Positions 53,984 through 62,480 of a stretch of 64,000 nt of DNA are shown here, in pieces. Made by a program: the position numbers and the translations under genes. The stretch spans positions 62,001-126,000 of the forward strand of contig JBMDXQ010000025.1 in the NCBI GenBank assembly GCA_048594975.1, given 5' to 3'. The notes beneath the pieces are model-generated. The model ran no database searches. It had not been told where the DNA came from and saw nothing but the letters and a program-made list of their open reading frames with translations. Every line of letters starts with the position of its first letter. Position 1 is the stretch's first letter. This stretch comes from JBMDXB01 sp048594975. Its GTDB lineage: Bacteria > Acidobacteriota > Vicinamibacteria > Vicinamibacterales > 2-12-FULL-66-21.

Positions 53984-56494
53984 ATGACCTTCGAGACCGT
54001 CCTCCAGGACATCCGCATCGGACTCCGCGTGCTCGTCAAGGAGCGGGCCTTCTGCGCGCTGGCCGTCTTCGTCCTCGCCATCGGCATCGCCGCCGTGACG
54101 ACCCAGTTCAGCGTGGTCGACGGGGTCATGCTGCGCGGTTTCTCGTTCCCCAACGCCACCCGGATGATGGACGTGAACTTCATCGATCCGTCGAGCGCGA
54201 CGTTCTTCGGCGTGAACGGCCGGGTGCTGCCGATGGACTTCGAGGAGTTCCGCTACGAGCAGCAGTCGTTCGAGCGTCTCGCCGCGTACCTCAATGGCTC
54301 GACCGTGAATGCGACGGTCAACGGCTCGCCGCGGCGCTACACCGGGGGCTACGTGACCGAGGACTTCTTCCGGATCCTCGGCGTGAGCCCCGAGCTGGGA
54401 CGGGATTTCACCGCCGAGGACAACAAGCCCGGCGCCGCGAAAGTGGCAGTCATCGGACACGGCATCTGGCTGCGCGAGTTCGGCGGCGCCCCGGACATCG
54501 TCGGCACCGCTATCCGCCTCAACGGTGCGCCGGCGACGATCATCGGGGTGATGCCCCAGGGGTTCGCGTTCCCGGTCAACGAGGAGCTCTGGATTCCGCT
54601 CTACAGCGAATACCCGGTGAGGGCCCGGAACGATTCGCGCGTCAACTCCCCGGCCGTTCTCGGTCTGATCAAGCCCGCGGTGCCGGTGGCGCAGGCGCAG
54701 GCGGAGATGACGCGTTTCGCGGCGCGCTTCGCCGAGGCGTACCCGGACACCAACAAGCAGTTCAACGCCGGCCGGGTCCAGCCGCTGATCAAGACGTTCA
54801 CCCCGCTGCCGCTGCGCGGGACGCTGCTGACCATGCTGGCGTTCTGCGTCGGCGTGCTCCTCATCGCCTGCGTCAACGTGATGAACATGCAGTTCGCCCG
54901 GGCGACCATGCGCATCCGCGAGCTCGCCGTCCGCTCCTCGCTCGGCGCCACGCGCGGGCGGCTGATCCGGCAGATGCTCACGGAGAGCCTGCTGCTCGCG
55001 GGCACCGGCGCAGTCCTCGGGATCGGACTCGCGTACCTGGCGGTCGACTGGCTCGTGGCGACGGTCTTCACCATGGAGAACCCGCCGCCGTCCTGGATGA
55101 TGTTCGAGATCGACGGCCGCGTGCTCGCGTTCACGGTGGGGGCGACCGGCGCCTCTGCCGTGCTGTCCGGGCTGCTGCCGTCCTGGATGGCGTCGCGCGT
55201 CAGCGCCGTCTCCGTGCTCCGGGAAGGAGGGCGCGGCGCCACGAGCGGGCGGATCGGCCTCGTGACTCGCGGGCTGGTGGTGATCCAGATTGTGGTCACG
55301 TGCGTGCTGCTGGTCGGATCGCTGCTGCAGCTGCGTTCGCTCCGCAACCAGCAGACGATCGACTACGGGTACGACACCGGCGCGCTGCTGGCGGCACGAA
55401 TGGGACTGATGGATGCGGACTATCCGTCGCCGCAGGCGCGCAAGCAGTTCTACGATCGGCTGCTGCGCGAGCTGGGTGGATCATCCGAGTTCGCGGGCGT
55501 GGCGCTGACGAGCCGATTCCGCATGGTCTTTTCCGGCAACGGCCGGATCGAGCTCGAGGGGCGGGTCTACAACGACCGCCGCGACCGCCCGAACACGAAC
55601 TTCGAGCAGGTGTCCCCGGGCTTCTTCGCGCTGCTCGGACAGACGTTCCTGGAGGGACGGACGTTCACCGACGACGAGCTGCAGGCCAACAGGCCCGTCG
55701 CGATCGTCAATGCGGCGTTCGCGAGAAAGCATTTCGGCAACGAAAGCGCCCTCGGCCGCCGCTTCCGTACCGGCGACGGCACCGGGCCGTACGGCCCGTG
55801 GCGCGCCATCGTCGGGGTGGTCAGCACGGTCCGCATGGAACCGCCGTTCAACAACCCGAACGTGGACGCGTCGGGCTTCTACGTCCCCTTCTACTCCGTT
55901 CCGTTCGGGCCGGCAACGGAGACCCCGGCGGGTCTCCAGTTCGCGACGGTGCTGGTGAAGCCAAATCCCGGCCAGCGCGCGGATGCGCTGACGGCCGCGC
56001 TTCGCCGCGAGGTGGCGAAGCTGGATCCGAACCTGCCGCTCTACTACGTCGCTACGCCCAAGCAGGGCCTCGACAGCTTCGTCGCGCAGAACCGGGTCAT
56101 AGCTACGATGTTCACGACCTTCGGCGTCATCGCCGTCGTCCTCGCCGGAGTCGGGATCTACGGCGTCATGTCGTTTTCGGTCAACCGGCGCACGCAGGAG
56201 TTCGGGGTGCGCATGGCGCTCGGCGCGCAGGATCGCCAGATCCTGGGAATGGTGCTCCGCCAGGCGGGGCGGCAGGTGGCGCTCGGGCTGACGCTGGGCC
56301 TCGGGCTGACGCTGCTGCTCGCGACGCTGGGCGGGTCCGCGATCGCGAACATCCTGTTCGACGTCAGCGCGCGCGATCCGGTGGCCTACGGGATCGTGTT
56401 CACGGTGGTCACGCTGGTCTCGCTGGTCGCGGTCGTCGTCCCCGGCCGGCGGGCCTCACGCGTCGACCCGATGATCGCCCTGCGCGCGGAGTGA
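53984..56494 (+). CDS. Large MacB/FtsX-type permease (ADOP family)
   Basis: An 836-residue permease with the duplicated layout of acidobacterial orphan permeases. There is an N-terminal membrane helix (AVFVLAIGIAAVTTQFSVVD) and a periplasmic MacB core domain (about 60-260). A first FtsX domain follows with LAVRSSLGATRGRLIRQML, then a second periplasmic domain and a second FtsX domain with YGVMSFSVNRRTQEFGVRMA and LGAQDRQILGMVLRQAG. Members resemble MacB permeases but lack a fused or adjacent ATPase, as here. Export of a peptide, lipid or antibiotic, or mechanical signalling, is possible; the substrate is unknown. A decayed relative lies at 5845-6275. Confidence 0.92.
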   Translation: MTFETVLQDIRIGLRVLVKERAFCALAVFVLAIGIAAVTTQFSVVDGVMLRGFSFPNATRMMDVNFIDPSSATFFGVNGRVLPMDFEEFRYEQQSFERLAAYLNGSTVNATVNGSPRRYTGGYVTEDFFRILGVSPELGRDFTAEDNKPGAAKVAVIGHGIWLREFGGAPDIVGTAIRLNGAPATIIGVMPQGFAFPVNEELWIPLYSEYPVRARNDSRVNSPAVLGLIKPAVPVAQAQAEMTRFAARFAEAYPDTNKQFNAGRVQPLIKTFTPLPLRGTLLTMLAFCVGVLLIACVNVMNMQFARATMRIRELAVRSSLGATRGRLIRQMLTESLLLAGTGAVLGIGLAYLAVDWLVATVFTMENPPPSWMMFEIDGRVLAFTVGATGASAVLSGLLPSWMASRVSAVSVLREGGRGATSGRIGLVTRGLVVIQIVVTCVLLVGSLLQLRSLRNQQTIDYGYDTGALLAARMGLMDADYPSPQARKQFYDRLLRELGGSSEFAGVALTSRFRMVFSGNGRIELEGRVYNDRRDRPNTNFEQVSPGFFALLGQTFLEGRTFTDDELQANRPVAIVNAAFARKHFGNESALGRRFRTGDGTGPYGPWRAIVGVVSTVRMEPPFNNPNVDASGFYVPFYSVPFGPATETPAGLQFATVLVKPNPGQRADALTAALRREVAKLDPNLPLYYVATPKQGLDSFVAQNRVIATMFTTFGVIAVVLAGVGIYGVMSFSVNRRTQEFGVRMALGAQDRQILGMVLRQAGRQVALGLTLGLGLTLLLATLGGSAIANILFDVSARDPVAYGIVFTVVTLVSLVAVVVPGRRASRVDPMIALRAE

Positions 56495-56596
56495 GTGATG
56501 GCATCCAGGAGAGGCCGACGACGCGGCCCCCCCTGCCGGCCCGCACTCCCCGGTTCCGGTTCCCGGATCCCGCACCCCGGACCTCGGGATCGTGAG

Positions 56597-56758
56597 CTAG
56601 CTCTTCTTCGACGTCTTCGCGTAAACCTGGCTGTAGGTCCGATCGACCTGCGTGCTGCCACACGCGGGACAGGTGACAGTCGCCGTCGCTTCGGACATCG
56701 GGCGAGCCAGCTCGAAAGGCTTGTGGCAGTCTCGACAAACGAACTCGTAGACAGGCAT
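56597..56758 (-). CDS. FmdB-family zinc-ribbon protein
   Basis: A 53-residue protein too short for many gene finders. It starts MPVYEFVCRDCHKPFELARP and contains a second CPACG knuckle in VTCPACGSTQV, so two CxxC pairs (VCRDC and CPACG) can bind one zinc. This is the FmdB/regulatory zinc-ribbon pattern, including the P-x-YE-F-x-C start and a lysine-rich tail. Function is usually unassigned. It is convergent with the permease gene. Confidence 0.88.
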   Translation of the reverse strand: MPVYEFVCRDCHKPFELARPMSEATATVTCPACGSTQVDRTYSQVYAKTSKKS

Positions 56759-56926
56759 AAGCGACCTCTCTCGTCGTTCGGCGACATTCTACGCCGTGGC
56801 GGCCGCCTCACACCGCGAATGTGAGGTTGAGCTTTCCTTCGCGCCAACCGCGCTCGATCGGGCGTCGTGTTTGCAGATCCTGTGCTCCGCTTCAACCACT
56901 TACCTGAAGACGCATAGGAGGCTGGC

Positions 56927-57091
56927 ATGAGGAAACAGGACCGTATCGTTCGTGAGCAGAACCGCTCCGATCAGCAGCCCCGCCAGTCGCAGCCGCAGCA
57001 GAAGAGTCAGGAGCAGATGCGGGGCAGCGCCTCGGCCGAGCAGGCCAACCGGCCTCAACGGCAGCCGGGAAAACTGCCGCTTCCAGAATGA
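56927..57091 (+). CDS. Small glutamine-rich disordered protein
   Basis: A 54-codon frame with an AGGAGG ribosome binding site five bases before the ATG. The product is very polar: it starts MRKQDRIVREQNRSDQQPRQ and has many Gln, Arg, Ser and Pro residues and almost no hydrophobic ones, so it is predicted to be intrinsically disordered. The strong start signal and the hairpin terminator right after the stop support a real gene. Short hydrophilic proteins of this kind are often stress-induced, but no family was recognised. Confidence 0.6.
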   Translation: MRKQDRIVREQNRSDQQPRQSQPQQKSQEQMRGSASAEQANRPQRQPGKLPLPE

Positions 57092-57105
57092 CGGGCGGCA
57101 GACGA

Positions 57106-57134
57106 CCGGAGGGGCCGGGCCACCACCCCTCCGG
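57106..57134. terminator. Bidirectional hairpin terminator
   Basis: CCGGAGGGG (57106-57114) and CCCCTCCGG (57126-57134) form a perfect 9-bp stem with an 11-base loop. It lies 14 bases after the small glutamine-rich gene and about 100 bases beyond the end of the convergent alpha/beta hydrolase gene. Confidence 0.65.
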
Positions 57135-57231
57135 ATCTACCCGCAACCGTACGACAGTTATTCGTGCGCGAACGTCAGGCGCTCTCCGGAAGGTAGCCAG
57201 CGAGAACGCCTCGCCCGAGGACCGGCGGCGC

Positions 57232-58257
57232 TCATCGGCAGTTCTCGCCCGGCGCCGATGCCGCGGGGCGATACGTCTCGACCAGTTCCCTGACCACCTT
57301 CACGACCAGGTCCGGCTCGTCGAACTGGACCCAGTGCGCGCTGCTCGCAGCGACGACATGACGGCCCTTGACCGAGGCGTCGGCGAGCATCCGGTGCTCC
57401 GCAACGCGCTCGGCCGGCTGATCGCCGCTGGAAATGACCACGACCGGGATGTCGCGCGGAGGTGCGGGCGCGCCCATCGATGCGCCGGATCGCGCCAGCA
57501 CGTCGAGGTGATCGGCCATGGCGTGAAAGCACTTCGGCTGGCACCACAGCGCCTGCACGACAGGATGGACCTCGGCTGGCAGCTTGCGCACCTCCCCGAC
57601 CAGGCGCTCGAGTGTGCGGGCCGCGGTCGGGCCGAACACGCGGACGAACCGGCGGGGTGCGCCCGGCGCGCCGCCGGTCAGCAGCGCGAGGCAGGCGCGA
57701 ACGACACCGACGTGCGCGAGCAGCGCGCCCACTCGAGACAGCTGCCGGCCGCCGCGCAGGAGTCGGCGGCGTTCCGGGCTCGCCGTCAGCCACTCGACTG
57801 CCGGGTCCACCAGCACGATCGCCGCGACCCGTTCCGGGTGCCGGACCGCATAGGCGCGCACCACGAAGCTGCCGAACGAGTGGCCGACCAGGAGGTAGCG
57901 TTCGCGTGGGGCAATCGACTCGAGAACGGTCGAGAGTTCGTCGACAATCCGGTCGAACGTCCTGGGGCACGAGGGTGAATCGCTCCAGGCAAGGCCCGCG
58001 CGGTCGTACGCACACACGCGCGTGAAGCTTGCGATCCCGGGCTGTACCATCGCCCAGCTGAGCGACGAGGCGGCGATCCCTGATTCGAGCAGCACGACAG
58101 GGCTGCCTGTGCCGGAACAGGCCACGTGCAGGCGGTGGCCGCCCACCTCGACGAGGCGACCCGGAGGAGCGAGCCGTTGCTGCTGGCGCCTTGTTCCCAG
58201 GCGCTGATAAAGAGCACCGAGCGCGAGCAGCGCGAGCAGGACGCCGAAAGGCCCCAC
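57232..58257 (-). CDS. Membrane-anchored alpha/beta hydrolase
   Basis: A 341-residue hydrolase. The GTG at 58257, preceded by AAAGGTG, was chosen because it places a signal-anchor helix (FGVLLALLALGALYQRL) at the N-terminus; the longer frame upstream is arginine- and cysteine-rich noise. The hydrolase fold shows VVLLESGIAASSLSWAMVQP, YDRAGLAWSDSP, the nucleophile elbow LLVGHSFGSFVV with Ser127, and the acidic strand VAAIVLVDPAVEW. The late histidine is in VAASSAHWVQFDEPDLV. The substrate is unknown; relatives include haloperoxidase- and epoxide-hydrolase-like enzymes and lipases. Confidence 0.85.
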   Translation of the reverse strand: MGPFGVLLALLALGALYQRLGTRRQQQRLAPPGRLVEVGGHRLHVACSGTGSPVVLLESGIAASSLSWAMVQPGIASFTRVCAYDRAGLAWSDSPSCPRTFDRIVDELSTVLESIAPRERYLLVGHSFGSFVVRAYAVRHPERVAAIVLVDPAVEWLTASPERRRLLRGGRQLSRVGALLAHVGVVRACLALLTGGAPGAPRRFVRVFGPTAARTLERLVGEVRKLPAEVHPVVQALWCQPKCFHAMADHLDVLARSGASMGAPAPPRDIPVVVISSGDQPAERVAEHRMLADASVKGRHVVAASSAHWVQFDEPDLVVKVVRELVETYRPAASAPGENCR

Positions 58258-58599
58258 GGCGGCACCTTTGTTAGTACAGTGACAGGAACACCGGTCCGGC
58301 CGCCGCGCGGCGCGCAGACGGTGAAAGGTCGGCTGCACGCGGCTCCCGACGGCACCTGTATCCTGCCGCAAGTCTGCGGACAGTATCTGGCGAGAGTCGT
58401 GCCGTCCCGTGCAACACCGCGTCGCTGCCGAGCCGCGGCTCAGGCGTGCAAGCGCGGCTGAACCACGGGTTGGCTTCAAACGTGCGTGAGACAGCGTTTC
58501 AGCTCGGCGACGGCAAGATTACTGCGTATCAACGCGACAACGTCACAACGTCGTGAACGACAGGCCATTGGCGATTCACTCGCGTCCGAGGAGACCGCC

Positions 58600-58920
58600 A
58601 TGAGTAACGAGCGCCATCCCGGCAGCAAGGATGCCGGCAGCGACGTGGGCACCCAGGGGCCGGCACCGCACGAATCGGAACATCTTGCAGGCCTTCACGA
58701 GGACAAACGCACACTGGGGCTGACGCCGGCCTCGTCAGGAAGTGAACGGCCGCAGAATTCCGGTGACGAGTCCACTCGGCAGCCGCGCGGTGGCGGGGCG
58801 GAGCTGGAGGCGCTACGCGCGGCGGTCAGCAACCTCGAACGGGAGGTTGCGATGATCCGCGCCGACCTCGAGCGACTGCGCCAAGAGAGCGAGCGGGCCG
58901 GCGGTTCGAAGCTGCCGTAG
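58600..58920 (+). CDS. Small hydrophilic protein with C-terminal coiled coil
   Basis: A 106-residue protein starting at the ATG at 58600 with GAGGAG seven to eight bases upstream. The first 65 residues are disordered, rich in Gly, Ser, Pro and His (SNERHPGSKDAGSDVG). The rest is a heptad-patterned helix (ELEALRAAVSNLEREVAMIR, then ADLERLRQES) that should form a coiled coil. No signal peptide, membrane segment or known domain is present. Function unknown. Confidence 0.6.
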   Translation: MSNERHPGSKDAGSDVGTQGPAPHESEHLAGLHEDKRTLGLTPASSGSERPQNSGDESTRQPRGGGAELEALRAAVSNLEREVAMIRADLERLRQESERAGGSKLP

Positions 58921-59198
58921 CCGCTGCGTTTCGTCCTTATGCCGGACGGACGCTGGATCGATCAGGAAAGCGGCAGTACGATTCGCGCGTTCCGGCTGAG
59001 TATCACGTTACGGCCGCGGTTCCGGAGCGGCCATCCCGAAGCCTCTGTCGCCCACGCACGGTTCAGCTTTCCATCCGGATGTTCCCGATCCCTTCGGAAC
59101 GAGGGAGGGAGCCTCTCGCCGGCAACATCGCGCCGGCAACCAGCAGGGAGCAGCGACCGCTTGACGGCGTCGCTCGCGTCGGGCAAGGCTGACGGGCG

Positions 59199-62100
59199 AT
59201 GCACCCGCCGCCTGCCGGGTTGCTCCTCACCGGCGCGCTTGCTCTGTACGCCGCCACTGCGCTTCCCGTCGGCGCGGTGCGCGTGTGGGAGGGCTCGACT
59301 ACCCTGCCGACCTATGCCGAGGGGCCCGCGAATCCCAACCCGCCGTTCGATCTCTTCACGTTCGGCCGCTTCAACTACCCCTACCCGCTACGCGATGCCC
59401 TGCTCGACCGGCGCGAGCCCGTCACCTGGCGCAGCCTGCACCTCGAGAACGAGTACCTGCGGCTGACGGTCCTCCCCGACCTCGGCGGCCACATCTACAG
59501 CTGCATCGACAAGCGGACCGGCCGCGACATGTTCTATGCGAACACCGCCATCAAGAAGGCGCTCATCGGCTATCGCGGCGCGTGGGCGGCGTTCGGCGTG
59601 GAGTTCAACTTCCCGGTTTCGCACAACTGGGTGTCGATGTCGCCGGTGGATTTCGCCACGGTGCAGCACGAGGACGGCAGCGGATCCATCTGGGTCGGCA
59701 ACGTCGATCAGGTGCACGGCTCGCAGTGGCGGGTCGAGCTGCGGCTGCAGCCTGGGCGCACGGTCCTCGAGCAGGACGTGGAGCTCTACAACGCCGGCGA
59801 CGTCCGCCATCGCTACTACTGGTGGTCGAACGGCGCGGTGCAGGCGTGGGAGGACTCGCGCCTCGTGTATCCGACCGAGCTGATGGCCACGCACGGCCAC
59901 ACGAGCATCGAACCGTGGCCGATCGATCGCGACGGCCGCGATCTCAGCGTGATGCGCCAGCAGACGGCGGGACCGGTGTCGCTCTTCACGCACGCCACGC
60001 GCGAGCCGTTCGTCGGCATCTACCATCCGCACACGAACAGCGGGACGGTGCACGTGGCCGATCCGGCCGACCTGCCCACCCACAAGGTGTGGTCCTGGGG
60101 AAACGATCGCGAGGCGGCCGCGTGGCGCGCCGCGCTGTCGGACGACGACAGCAGGTACGTCGAGCTGCAGGCCGGGCTGTTCCGCAACCAGGAGACCTAC
60201 GCGTTCCTCGAGCCGCAGGAATCAGTGCGCTTCTCCGAGGCCTGGCTGCCGGTGCGCGATCTCGGCGGCATCACCCGTGCGAACCGCGAGGCGGTGCTCT
60301 ACATGGAACGGACGTCGCCCAAGCGCCTGCGGATTGCGCTGGATGTCACGCGCGAGGTGCCGGCCGCGAGGTTGACGCTGCGTGTCGGCAAGGGCGAGAC
60401 CACCACACTCGGGACGAGCGTCGCCCTCACGCCTCGCACGATCTGGAGGACCGAGCGCATCGACGTCATCTCGGGCCCGGTGACCTTCGAGGCCGCCGAC
60501 GCGGGGGGGCGCGTCCTCATCGCGCACACGGAGGGAGCGTACGACTTGACGCCGGCGGCGACGGTCGCGGTCGAGCCGACCGGCGAGCGGCGGGCGCCGG
60601 CGGCGGAGGCGCGCACCACCGACGATCGCCTCCAGCGAGGCACCGACCACGAGCTCGAGGGGCGCCGGCTGACGGCGCTGGCCGGGTATCGCGCGGAACT
60701 GGCCCGCGCCCCAATGAGCTTCGCCCTGCTCGAGGCTGCGGGCCGGCTGGCGGTCTCCCTCGGCTGGCCGGAAGCGGGCGACCCGCGCGCGCTGGAGTGG
60801 CTGAGGGCGGCGCACGCGCTCAATACGACCGATGCGGAGGTCCGGTACTACCTCGGCCTCGCGCTCGCTGCGACGCGCCCGGCAGAAGCCCGTGGGCATT
60901 TCGAAGCCGCGCAACGGTTCCGCGGCACCCGGGCGGCCGCATCCCTGCAACTTGCGCGGCTGCTCTCGCGGCAGGGCGAATACGGCGACGCCTTGCGGCA
61001 CCTGCAACGCGCGATCGCCGACAGTCCTCGGGCATGGCGGTTGGGCGCATTCGAGCTCTTTCTGTTGCGTTCGCTCGGGCGGAAGGACGAGGCGCGCACG
61101 CGCGCCGGCCACTGGCGGAGCGTCGATCCGACGAACTCGCTGCTTCGCTTCGAACTCACACAGCTCGGCGAAGAAGACGCGGGCCTGTGGCGCCACCTCG
61201 CCACCGACGTCAACCGCGTGCTCGATCTCGTCGAGCATTACCTGTCGCTCGGCGCACGTGCGGATGCCCGCCACGTCCTCGAGCGCGAGTACCCGAGGGT
61301 AGACCCGCCGCTGCGCGAGCCGGGCGCCGTCGTGCCGCAGGAATCGCCACTGGCGGCGTACTACCGCGGGTACGTGCGCGAGAGGCTGGGCGGACCGTTT
61401 CGCCGCGACTACGCGGTCGCCGGAACGCTGCGGATCACCTACGCCTTCCCCACCCGCCGCTCGGATTACGCGGCGCTGGAGTCGGCGCTGCGCGCCGATC
61501 CGGGCGACTCCACGGCGCGATTCCTGCTCGGCTCGCGGTATCTCGCCAGCGGCCTGGCAGAGCACGCGATCGACGCATGGCGTCGCGTGCGGAAAGTGAG
61601 GCCGGCGATTCCCACCCTCCATCGCAATCTCGGGCTCGCGCTGCTGCACGGTCCGGGCGACCTCGCCGAAGCCAGGGCCGTCCTCGAGGAGGGCACACGG
61701 CTCGACGCCGCGAACGTCGAGGTGTACCTGTGGCTCGATGCCGTGCTCAGCGCCGCCAACGCGCCGCCGCGCGAGCGCGTCGCAGCGCTCCGCCGCTTCC
61801 CGTCCGCCGACGGCATGCCCTCCGCCCTCGTGTTCAAGCTCGGTCTGGCGCTGGCGGAAGCGGGGGACCATGAGGTGGCCGAGCGGCTGTTCCACGACCG
61901 CTTCTTCCCGCGCGAGGAAGGCGGCACGAACGTGAGGACGGTGTACGCGCAGGTGCGGCTGACGGCGGCGGCGGCCGAGGCGAAGGCCGGCAGCTGTACG
62001 ACCGCGCTCGAGATCCTCGACTCGCTGGCGCGCGAGCGGCCGGGACTGGCGTTCACGGCCGGCGGACTCGCCGATGCACTCGGCTCCACGGCCATGTCGC

Positions 62101-62480
62101 GTCAGGCCGGCAGCGTCGAGGCGCGATGCGGTCGCACGGCTGCAGCGCGAGCACGATGGCAACGCCTCGCGCAGGCGTTGACTTCGGGCGGCGCGCCGAT
62201 CAACGTCGCCGTTGCCGACGAGGCGCGGCGCCACCTGGGGCGGGCGCGAACGGCTGTGGACCGCCGCCGCCTCGAGCAGGCGCTCGAGTCGGCCACCACG
62301 ACGCTGGAGTCTGGCGGCACGAGCAGTCCCGGCCTGGCGGAATACGCGCGGGCGTCACTGCTGGCGGCGCTCGGCCGCCCCAATGAGTCGCGCCGCGCGC
62401 TCGCCAGGGTGTTCCGGTTTCCCGACCGCGGCCTGTCGCACGCGCTCGCGCGGGCTGCGCTGGGGGGAGAGAAACCATGA
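59199..62480 (+). CDS. DUF5107-TPR protein (putative polysaccharide-related)
   Basis: A 1093-residue exported protein. A signal-like N-terminus (LLLTGALALYAATALPVGA) leads to a DUF5107 domain (about residues 85-375) marked by LENEYLRLTVLPDLGGHIYS, WAAFGVEFNFPVSHNWVSMS and YYWWSNGAVQAWEDSRLVYP. The rest (about 480-1080) is TPR-like helical repeat sequence, for example EVRYYLGLALAATRPAEARG and TARFLLGSRYLASGLAEHAI. This combination occurs next to glycoside hydrolases and is thought to act on or bind oligosaccharides. The DUF5107 part resembles a galactose-mutarotase-like sandwich. The stop overlaps the ATG of the next gene (ATGA), so the two proteins work together. Confidence 0.88.
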   Translation: MHPPPAGLLLTGALALYAATALPVGAVRVWEGSTTLPTYAEGPANPNPPFDLFTFGRFNYPYPLRDALLDRREPVTWRSLHLENEYLRLTVLPDLGGHIYSCIDKRTGRDMFYANTAIKKALIGYRGAWAAFGVEFNFPVSHNWVSMSPVDFATVQHEDGSGSIWVGNVDQVHGSQWRVELRLQPGRTVLEQDVELYNAGDVRHRYYWWSNGAVQAWEDSRLVYPTELMATHGHTSIEPWPIDRDGRDLSVMRQQTAGPVSLFTHATREPFVGIYHPHTNSGTVHVADPADLPTHKVWSWGNDREAAAWRAALSDDDSRYVELQAGLFRNQETYAFLEPQESVRFSEAWLPVRDLGGITRANREAVLYMERTSPKRLRIALDVTREVPAARLTLRVGKGETTTLGTSVALTPRTIWRTERIDVISGPVTFEAADAGGRVLIAHTEGAYDLTPAATVAVEPTGERRAPAAEARTTDDRLQRGTDHELEGRRLTALAGYRAELARAPMSFALLEAAGRLAVSLGWPEAGDPRALEWLRAAHALNTTDAEVRYYLGLALAATRPAEARGHFEAAQRFRGTRAAASLQLARLLSRQGEYGDALRHLQRAIADSPRAWRLGAFELFLLRSLGRKDEARTRAGHWRSVDPTNSLLRFELTQLGEEDAGLWRHLATDVNRVLDLVEHYLSLGARADARHVLEREYPRVDPPLREPGAVVPQESPLAAYYRGYVRERLGGPFRRDYAVAGTLRITYAFPTRRSDYAALESALRADPGDSTARFLLGSRYLASGLAEHAIDAWRRVRKVRPAIPTLHRNLGLALLHGPGDLAEARAVLEEGTRLDAANVEVYLWLDAVLSAANAPPRERVAALRRFPSADGMPSALVFKLGLALAEAGDHEVAERLFHDRFFPREEGGTNVRTVYAQVRLTAAAAEAKAGSCTTALEILDSLARERPGLAFTAGGLADALGSTAMSRQAGSVEARCGRTAAARARWQRLAQALTSGGAPINVAVADEARRHLGRARTAVDRRRLEQALESATTTLESGGTSSPGLAEYARASLLAALGRPNESRRALARVFRFPDRGLSHALARAALGGEKP